DNA from: Alphaproteobacteria bacterium
Lineage (GTDB): Bacteria > Pseudomonadota > Alphaproteobacteria > Rhizobiales > Rhizobiaceae
Length of the DNA stretch: 64,000 nucleotides
Assembly: GCA_024742485.1 (NCBI GenBank)
Contig: JANSYK010000003.1
Coordinates: forward strand, 62,001-126,000
Reading direction: 5' to 3'
Shown: positions 58,764 to 64,000 of the stretch, one piece after another
How positions within the stretch are numbered: position 1 is the first letter of the stretch
Layout of the letters: each line of letters starts with the position of its first letter
Notes under the pieces: model-generated
The model's input: the letters and a program-made list of their open reading frames with translations, nothing else
Told to the model about the DNA's origin: nothing
Databases searched by the model: none
Position numbers and translations under genes: made by a program

Positions 58764-59531
58764 TCACTTGCGATGGAACACCGGTGGGCGCTTGTCACGA
58801 AAGGCTGCTCGCCCTTCCATCGCATCTTCCGTGGCAAAACAGATCGTTTGCAGATCACGCTCATATTCGATGGCTTTTTCAAGCGGCATGTTGAAGGTCG
58901 CCCTGAGATTGGCCTTTGCCGTCTCCGCGGCTATGGGCGCGCGTGATGCGATGGTCCGGGCAATATCCATGGCGCGCTGCATCAATTTGCTCCCGTCGCA
59001 GACGTCACTGACCAAACCCCAGGAAAGGGCCTGTTCGGCGCCGATCGGGTCGCCGGTCATAACCATCAATGCGGCATTTGACGGCCCCATCGCATGCGCC
59101 AGTTGAGCTGTCATTCCGCCGCCGCCAATCCAGCCCAGCTTGATTTCGGGCGCTGCGAATTTTGCCGATTGCGCGGCAAGTCGGATGTCACAGGACATCG
59201 CCATTTCCAGCCCGCCTCCGATGGCGTAGCCGTTGATGGCGGCAATGGTCGGTTTGGATATCCCGCGAATGCAGTCGCAGTAATCCGGACGATTGCGGAA
59301 TTGCCAAGGTGTCGAATAGGTGTCGAGTTCTGCAATGTCCGATCCTGCACAAAAGGACTTCGGACCACCGCCGGTCAGGATCACGGTGCGGATATCGCTG
59401 TCTTGCATGCACGCATCGGCAGCGCCCTGGAGCAATTCGGCCATCTCGGGCGTGATTGCGTTGAGCTTCTCCGGCCGATTCAATTCGATGACCGCGACAC
59501 CATCCTCTTTTGTCAGATTGACGAGTGCCAT
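58764..59531 (-). CDS. Enoyl-CoA hydratase/isomerase family protein
   Basis: 255 residues, crotonase fold. The oxyanion-hole segments are KSFCAGSDIAEL and NGYAIGGGLEMAMSCDIRLA, and the second active-site region reads AAPEIKLGWIGGGGMTAQLA. The start directly follows the upstream stop and has GAGGAGG 5 nt upstream. It is last in a catabolic operon with a class III CoA-transferase, so it probably hydrates or isomerises the CoA ester made by that enzyme. Confidence 0.92.
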   Translation of the reverse strand: MALVNLTKEDGVAVIELNRPEKLNAITPEMAELLQGAADACMQDSDIRTVILTGGGPKSFCAGSDIAELDTYSTPWQFRNRPDYCDCIRGISKPTIAAINGYAIGGGLEMAMSCDIRLAAQSAKFAAPEIKLGWIGGGGMTAQLAHAMGPSNAALMVMTGDPIGAEQALSWGLVSDVCDGSKLMQRAMDIARTIASRAPIAAETAKANLRATFNMPLEKAIEYERDLQTICFATEDAMEGRAAFRDKRPPVFHRK

Positions 59532-60674
59532 TCAGACCTCCTCTACAACAGATTTCGAATGAGCCAACATGTCCGACAAGGCGCGCGCCGCCCGGTCAGG
59601 TGGAACATCGGTAGAAACGGCATTCCTCAGATAGGTCGATGCCCTTGTCTGCAGGGTAATGTAGCCGTCGTGGCGGGGCCGAATGCGCGCCGCCTCGATG
59701 GTGGTCATTGTTGCAGAATAGAAATCGCCCCAGATGTCGTTGATACCGGGATCCCGCCAGGCGGTGCGATTGCTGGGCTGCCCGTCGTGATCGGGAATAA
59801 AACGGCGCTGGGTTGATGGTGACATCAGCCAGAGCAGATGGTCTTTCAGGTCATTCGTGACCGCGCATCGATTGGAAATACCGATGCCGGTGCCGCCCAG
59901 TATCGAGCCTGGCATGCCACCGGATCGCAACGATGGCGCATCACGATACCGGATGCGACCGTTGCCGGCGTAGTTGACATATCCATAGATCAACGGACAC
60001 AGCACCACGTCTTCTCCCGTTGTCATGGCTTCCAGGATTCCAATGGGGTTCAGTGAAAGCGTCTTTGCCGGTGACTTGATGGCGAGCCTCTTGAGCAGCC
60101 CATAGGCTTCGCAAATGCTGGCGTGGCCAAACCATTCATCGCCATTTCTCAGATCGGTTTCCGGTTCCAGTGCAGTAGCGATTGAAAGCAGGGTCAAAAA
60201 GGCGTGCGGTCCGGCGAGTGACAGCGCCACGCGGCCTGTTGAAGTGGAAAGCCGCTCAACCTCCTGCCAGCTTTTCGGCGGTTCACAAGTCAGCAGATCT
60301 TCCCGGTAGGCCATGACCTGTGTCGCCGCGTCGAGAGGCAACGCCCATTGCCGGCCGGACATGTTGTAGCTTGAGAAGCAGGGACCGATCGTGTCAGCCT
60401 GGAGCGTAGCCAGATCCAACGGATCAAAGATCTGATCCAGTGGTTGCAAACAGTTGTGCGAGATCGCTTCGCCGATATGGGGATGATCCAGAACGATCAG
60501 ATCGTTGTGAGCGCACAACTCTGAAATCGGATGAGATTCAAACCCCTCCAGCGGATGTGTTGACCATTCGATCAACGGTTGGTTTGACGCCCCCGGCCAT
60601 GCATCCACTGCTGCGATCAGGGTATTCGCACCCCGTGGGTGATCCCAGGTCAGCCCTTTATAGGGTGCGCTCAC
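59532..60674 (-). CDS. Solute-binding-protein-like protein without signal peptide
   Basis: 380 residues. The fold pattern is that of an ABC extracellular sugar-binding protein: WALPLDAATQVMAYREDLL, a PPKSWQEVERL segment and PGSILGGTGIGISNRC. The N-terminus (SAPYKGLTWDHPRGANTL) has no signal peptide or lipobox, and the overlap with the CoA-transferase gene fixes the start, so the protein should stay in the cytoplasm. Its place between two CoA enzymes suggests a cytosolic binding or sensing role, or an enzyme derived from the fold. This is unusual and its function is unknown. Confidence 0.75.
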   Translation of the reverse strand: MSAPYKGLTWDHPRGANTLIAAVDAWPGASNQPLIEWSTHPLEGFESHPISELCAHNDLIVLDHPHIGEAISHNCLQPLDQIFDPLDLATLQADTIGPCFSSYNMSGRQWALPLDAATQVMAYREDLLTCEPPKSWQEVERLSTSTGRVALSLAGPHAFLTLLSIATALEPETDLRNGDEWFGHASICEAYGLLKRLAIKSPAKTLSLNPIGILEAMTTGEDVVLCPLIYGYVNYAGNGRIRYRDAPSLRSGGMPGSILGGTGIGISNRCAVTNDLKDHLLWLMSPSTQRRFIPDHDGQPSNRTAWRDPGINDIWGDFYSATMTTIEAARIRPRHDGYITLQTRASTYLRNAVSTDVPPDRAARALSDMLAHSKSVVEEV

Positions 60675-61867
60675 TGGTCGTCACCACAACTGATCGCTCC
60701 GCTGTCGGCCAGCGCATCGATCTCCCCATCGGCCATGCCAAGCTCTTCGAGCACTTCCCGCGTATGCTCGCCCGTGAGCGGCGCACCGCGCGTGACAGAT
60801 GAAGGTGTCTTTGAGAATCGGATCGGGAATCCGGGCGTTTTGACGTGCCCCTCGGTCGGATGATCATATTCGACGAATGTGCCGTTATGGGCGATCTGCG
60901 GGTCGTCTACGAGATCCTTGTATCCATAAACGGGTCCGGCCCAAACGCCGGCGGCTTCAAATCGCGATAGCCAGTCTGCTGTTGTTCGGGTCGCAAGGTG
61001 TTCACCGACGAGTGAAAAGACTTCGTCCCGTTTGTCCCATCCGTCCGTTTCCGCATCCATATCCGCAAAGCGGGGTTCGTCCAGGGCTTCGGCCAGGCGA
61101 TGATAATCGGGGAAGGCGAGCGCAAGAAATCCGTCGGATGTGGCGAAGGTTCCGTAGGGAGACCGAATATAGACATGGGCATGGGGTTCGTTGCTGCGCG
61201 TTTGCGGTTTGCCGCCAACCGTGAAAACCGACAATTCCTGCATCTGCAGCGTGGTGATCGCATCGAGCATATTGACCTCCACCAATTGCCCTTCACCGGT
61301 GCGCTCGCGATGCAGCAAGGCTGCCAGAGCGCCTTCAAAGGCTGTATAGGCGGTCACGGCATCGACCAGGTATTGACCCGCGGGGGCCGGTGGCTCTCCA
61401 TGGCGTCCGGCCGACAGCATCGCGCCCGACATGGCCTGCAGCAACAAGTCCTGTCCAGGCCGCATGGCATGGGGTCCATCTTCGCCATATCCCGACATGG
61501 ACACATAGATCAGCCGCGGATTGACTCGCGAGAGCGTGTCATAGTCGACACCCAGCCGTTTCGGCACGCCCGGCCTGTAATTGTGGATGAACACATCCGC
61601 ATCGGCGACAAGGCGCAGGAACAGCTTTTTACCCTCTTCGTTTTTCAGATCGACGGCCAAGGAACGCTTGTTCCTGTTCATCGACAGAAACGAGACATTG
61701 ATCTTGTTGCCGGTCGCGCCGCCGGCGGCGACGTGACGCTGCCATTCGCCGGTGACCGGCTCGATCTTGACGACATCCGCTCCAAGATCACCCAACCGCT
61801 GGGCGGCAAATGGCCCGGCCATGGCGATCGAGCAGTCCAGAACGCGATAGCCTTTCAGAATTCCCAT
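60671..61867 (-). CDS. Class III CoA-transferase (CaiB/BaiF family)
   Basis: 398 residues with the interlocked family III features: GYRVLDCSIAMAGPFAAQRL at the N-terminus, LGADVVKIEPVTGEWQR, and the catalytic Asp140 in MRPGQDLLLQAMSG. It forms a mixed anhydride and enzyme-CoA thioester through this Asp and moves CoA between carboxylic acids. It sits 10 nt after the SDR gene and overlaps the binding-protein-like gene by 4 nt. The enoyl-CoA hydratase gene in the same operon likely acts next. Confidence 0.93.
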   Translation of the reverse strand: MGILKGYRVLDCSIAMAGPFAAQRLGDLGADVVKIEPVTGEWQRHVAAGGATGNKINVSFLSMNRNKRSLAVDLKNEEGKKLFLRLVADADVFIHNYRPGVPKRLGVDYDTLSRVNPRLIYVSMSGYGEDGPHAMRPGQDLLLQAMSGAMLSAGRHGEPPAPAGQYLVDAVTAYTAFEGALAALLHRERTGEGQLVEVNMLDAITTLQMQELSVFTVGGKPQTRSNEPHAHVYIRSPYGTFATSDGFLALAFPDYHRLAEALDEPRFADMDAETDGWDKRDEVFSLVGEHLATRTTADWLSRFEAAGVWAGPVYGYKDLVDDPQIAHNGTFVEYDHPTEGHVKTPGFPIRFSKTPSSVTRGAPLTGEHTREVLEELGMADGEIDALADSGAISCGDDQ

Positions 61868-61877
61868 GATCGTATTC

Positions 61878-62666
61878 TCACTTCATGACCCATCCACCAT
61901 CGACATTGATGGTCTGCCCGGTGACAAATCCGGCTTCATCCGACGCCAGAAAACAGATTGCCGATGCGATATCCGATGCAATGCCGCGGCGCTTGACCGC
62001 CTGATGCTCCAGAACGAAGCGCGCATACTCTTCCGGGTTTGGATGTATTTTTTCGGCATCCGTCGGAAACGCACCCGGGGAAATCGCATTGACGGTAATG
62101 CCCCATTTGCCAAATTCGCGGGCCCAGGCCCGGGTCAGTCCTGTCAGGGCGCCCTTGGATTGCACATAGGGGGACAGGTTCTCCCACCCGCCATAATATG
62201 TGATCGATGTGACATTGATGATCCGGCCCCATTTGCGTGCACGCATGGCGGGCAGTGCCATTGCTGTACAGATCAGTGCAGCATCCACATTGACAGCCTG
62301 AACCGCCCTGTGCTCCTCCAGTGTGTAGTCTTCAAACGGCTTGGACGGATAGATCGCCGCATTGTTGATGACGATGTCGAACGACCCTTCATCCAGCAAA
62401 GAGGCAAGTGTCTGTTTGAGACTGGCCTCGTCGGCGAGATCCTGACGAACAATGCGCAGGCGATCCCGATATTCGGAGCCACAATTCGCCTCAAGCGACC
62501 GGATGTTGTCGCGGCTGTTATCCAGAGCAATGACATAGGCTCCGTCACGCAGCATTTCCCGGGTTGTATCGTTTCCTAGTCCGCCAGCAGCGCCGGTATA
62601 GAGCACGCGACGGTCGCGCAATGAAAAGCGGTCGCTGGGTTGTGCGACAGTGCCGGTCATGGTCAT
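61878..62666 (-). CDS. Short-chain dehydrogenase/reductase (SDR)
   Basis: 262 residues, classical SDR. The cofactor motif is LYTGAAGGLGND (T-G-x3-G-x-G), NNAA is present in DIVINNAAIYPS, and the active-site Ser, Tyr and Lys are in VTSITYYGG and SPYVQSKGAL. The C-terminal GQTINVDGGWV is standard. An Asp after the second strand (ALDNS) favours NAD. The start overlaps the DUF4432 stop by 4 nt. It probably oxidises a hydroxyl on a sugar or sugar-derived intermediate. Confidence 0.93.
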   Translation of the reverse strand: MTMTGTVAQPSDRFSLRDRRVLYTGAAGGLGNDTTREMLRDGAYVIALDNSRDNIRSLEANCGSEYRDRLRIVRQDLADEASLKQTLASLLDEGSFDIVINNAAIYPSKPFEDYTLEEHRAVQAVNVDAALICTAMALPAMRARKWGRIINVTSITYYGGWENLSPYVQSKGALTGLTRAWAREFGKWGITVNAISPGAFPTDAEKIHPNPEEYARFVLEHQAVKRRGIASDIASAICFLASDEAGFVTGQTINVDGGWVMK

Positions 62667-63844
62667 GCCCGTCCCCCGATCGGTAGAAAGTGGGATGAGG
62701 GTGTTGGATAGTCATCGGCGGGCTGCTCGGCGATGCCACTGATGCGCTGTTCGGCTTCTGCGATTTGCGCGCTGTCCTCAAGCACGCGAAAGCGGGTCTC
62801 GTAATTGCGTTCATCGCCGTGTTCGAGCCAGATCAGCTCACCGCGTTCCCGGGCTGCACCCTGTCCGTCGACATGGTTGGTCGAGGGTTCGATACCAAGC
62901 GCATATTGCCCGGCCTGGAGGTTCTGCCATTCATACATGCAGGGGAACTGGTCTTTCCTCGTGGTGACCTGAAATCCGATTCCGGCATTGTCATTGACGA
63001 GGGCCACGGGAACGCAACCGTCTGTGTCCGCCTGCATTTCGTGTTGCCAGACCTGTTCATGAAAGCGTGTCTGGGGACCCGGCAATGTGCGGTAACCGAC
63101 ACCCTGCTTGCGATAATCGTCGCCCGCATGGGCAGCCCAGACCACATCGCCGATCGGTGCCAGATAGCGCGAATTCTCATCCAGGATCGGGTAGCACAGA
63201 TTGATGTGGTAGCAGAACATGTGCGGCGTTCTGTAGAAGCCGCGGTTGACGACCCGGTCACGCAGCACGATCTCGTTCGAACCGACCGTCACTTCGATAC
63301 GGCGATGCAGTTCCAGATGTTCGCCGAACACCGTTCCCTGGGTCACGATGCCTTCGCACCACAATGTGCATTCGTCATCGCTCCAGCTTTCGCCGTAGCC
63401 CGTCAACCGGGCAGGGATGGTGCCGACCCGCCCGTGAATTGATTGCTTGACCGTTTTGCGCGGCGCGTAGACATAATTGTCCGCCGGCGCGTCATACATG
63501 AAGAGAATATGATCCAGCCCACAGGTGACCAGCAGACCGGAAAACGAGCGCAGCCAGCCGAGACCGCCTTCGCCCTCATAGTCGTGCAGAGACGGATTGC
63601 GAAAACCTGATGGTGAATGCCAGCCAATGGCATTCCCCCGCCATTCGCAATCGGCAATGTCCAGCGCGCGGTCGATGAGGACCGTGAACCGCAGCCCAGC
63701 GCCGGACCGGAACTCGAGCATGCGAATACCGCGCTCCAGCCCGTCACCGAGCGTCATCAGCCTCACTCCGGCAAACTGGGACAGGGAACCTGTTCGGCTC
63801 TCAAGCTCTTTTCTGGACATGTTCTGCCCGTTGATTTTGACCAT
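62663..63844 (-). CDS. DUF4432 family (aldose-1-epimerase-like) protein
   Basis: ATG 63844 lies behind GGAGGGAGAG and gives 393 residues; an upstream GTG at 63883 is less likely. The galactose-mutarotase-like beta-sandwich of DUF4432 is evident: RFTVLIDRALDIADCEWRG, VTCGLDHILFM and YALGIEPSTNHVDG, where the C-terminal Glu is the likely catalytic base. The family probably mutarotates or binds sugars. It is second in the operon, after the end of a binding-protein gene, supporting a sugar or sugar-acid substrate. Confidence 0.87.
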   Translation of the reverse strand: MVKINGQNMSRKELESRTGSLSQFAGVRLMTLGDGLERGIRMLEFRSGAGLRFTVLIDRALDIADCEWRGNAIGWHSPSGFRNPSLHDYEGEGGLGWLRSFSGLLVTCGLDHILFMYDAPADNYVYAPRKTVKQSIHGRVGTIPARLTGYGESWSDDECTLWCEGIVTQGTVFGEHLELHRRIEVTVGSNEIVLRDRVVNRGFYRTPHMFCYHINLCYPILDENSRYLAPIGDVVWAAHAGDDYRKQGVGYRTLPGPQTRFHEQVWQHEMQADTDGCVPVALVNDNAGIGFQVTTRKDQFPCMYEWQNLQAGQYALGIEPSTNHVDGQGAARERGELIWLEHGDERNYETRFRVLEDSAQIAEAEQRISGIAEQPADDYPTPSSHFLPIGGRA

Positions 63845-63900
63845 GATCTCTCCCTCCCGGGTGATGCGGATCACCCGGACCAAACCATTTTTCGGGAAAT

Positions 63901-63922
63901 GCGCGGGCCGATGAGCCGGCCC
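63901..63922 (-). other. Hairpin downstream of binding-protein gene
   Basis: GCGGGCCG (63901-63908) and CGGCCCGC (63915-63922) form a perfect 8-bp stem with a 6-nt loop, 8 nt after the stop of the partial gene. No T-run follows. It resembles the hairpin after the binding-protein gene at 27836-27861 and may stabilise the upstream transcript. Confidence 0.55.
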
Positions 63923-63930
63923 GCAAGCCT

Positions 63931-64000
63931 TTTCAGACGCCGTTTTCTTTCAGTTTCCGGTCGACGAATTCCTTCGCTCTGGGTACATCGGCCTCTTCCA
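63931..64000 (-). CDS. C-terminal end of a probable ABC substrate-binding protein (partial)
   Basis: The frame enters from the right edge and ends with TGA at 63933-63931. The last 21 residues (ADVPRAKEFVDRKLKENGV at the end) resemble the C-terminal helix of extracellular solute-binding proteins. The following hairpin and the sugar-type operon support this, but the fragment is too short for certainty. Confidence 0.45.

Noticed and set aside
1-64000. Phage, transposon or integrative-element boundary
   Set aside because: No integrase, transposase, att-like direct repeat or tRNA was seen, so the accessory stretch at 44-53.5 kb cannot be assigned to a defined mobile element.

Overview
The window reads as chromosomal DNA of an alphaproteobacterium, most likely a Hyphomicrobiales-type or related marine/soil lineage. 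This is inferred from moderately high GC, dense operons with 4-nt ATGA overlaps, a FixK/FnrL-type box, a HutC-type GntR operator and an YnjB-type ABC importer. There are no rRNA or tRNA genes, no CRISPR array, no transposase and no origin. The exact genus cannot be read from the sequence.

Region by region. 1-6.5 kb: the end of a DUF1932 dehydrogenase, then a minus-strand acyl-CoA operon (acetoacetyl-CoA synthetase, thiolase-like protein, DUF35 OB protein, MaoC hydratase, MFS transporter) with its TetR regulator; matching operators sit inside both promoters. 6.8-9.9 kb: two CDF-like membrane proteins flank a membrane-fusion protein. 10-24.8 kb: a LacI regulator, then a cluster rich in cell-death and conflict-type domains: TPR-CHAT peptidase, secreted protein with a charged tail, exported caspase, exported trypsin, acidic-repeat rhodanese, RCK-RyR membrane protein and TIR-TPR protein. 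24.8-38 kb: a ten-gene pentose/arabinoside operon (isomerase, ABC importer, GH51 arabinofuranosidase, 3-epimerase, two-subunit DhaKL-type kinase, LacD-type aldolase), convergent with a nucleoside hydrolase-GntR pair; GntR-type sites occur at both promoters.

38-44 kb: Hsp20 with a FixK-like box, divergent from a tight five-gene operon (acyltransferase-like, E1/ThiF-like, membrane protein, GNAT, Acg-type nitroreductase) that may be an undescribed modification system. 44-53.5 kb: a looser accessory stretch with two ArsR-SRPBCC modules, AlkD, a glycolipid-binding-family protein, a terpenoid-cyclase-fold protein, VOC, FAD oxidoreductase, alpha/beta hydrolase and GNAT genes; two genes here carry single-base frameshifts and the gaps are long. 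53.8-56.4 kb: a phospholipid-head-group operon (PlsC, CdsA, small membrane protein, CDP-alcohol phosphotransferase variant). 56.9-58.6 kb: a di-heme cytochrome. 58.7-64 kb: a minus-strand catabolic operon (solute-binding protein, DUF4432, SDR, class III CoA-transferase, a signal-less binding-protein homologue, enoyl-CoA hydratase).

The strongest candidates for new biology are the E1/nitroreductase/GNAT operon, the caspase/CHAT/trypsin/TIR/RyR cluster, the proposed ketopentose-1-phosphate route, and the CDF-adaptor-CDF cassette. All functional claims are from reading motifs and gene order; no database search was run.
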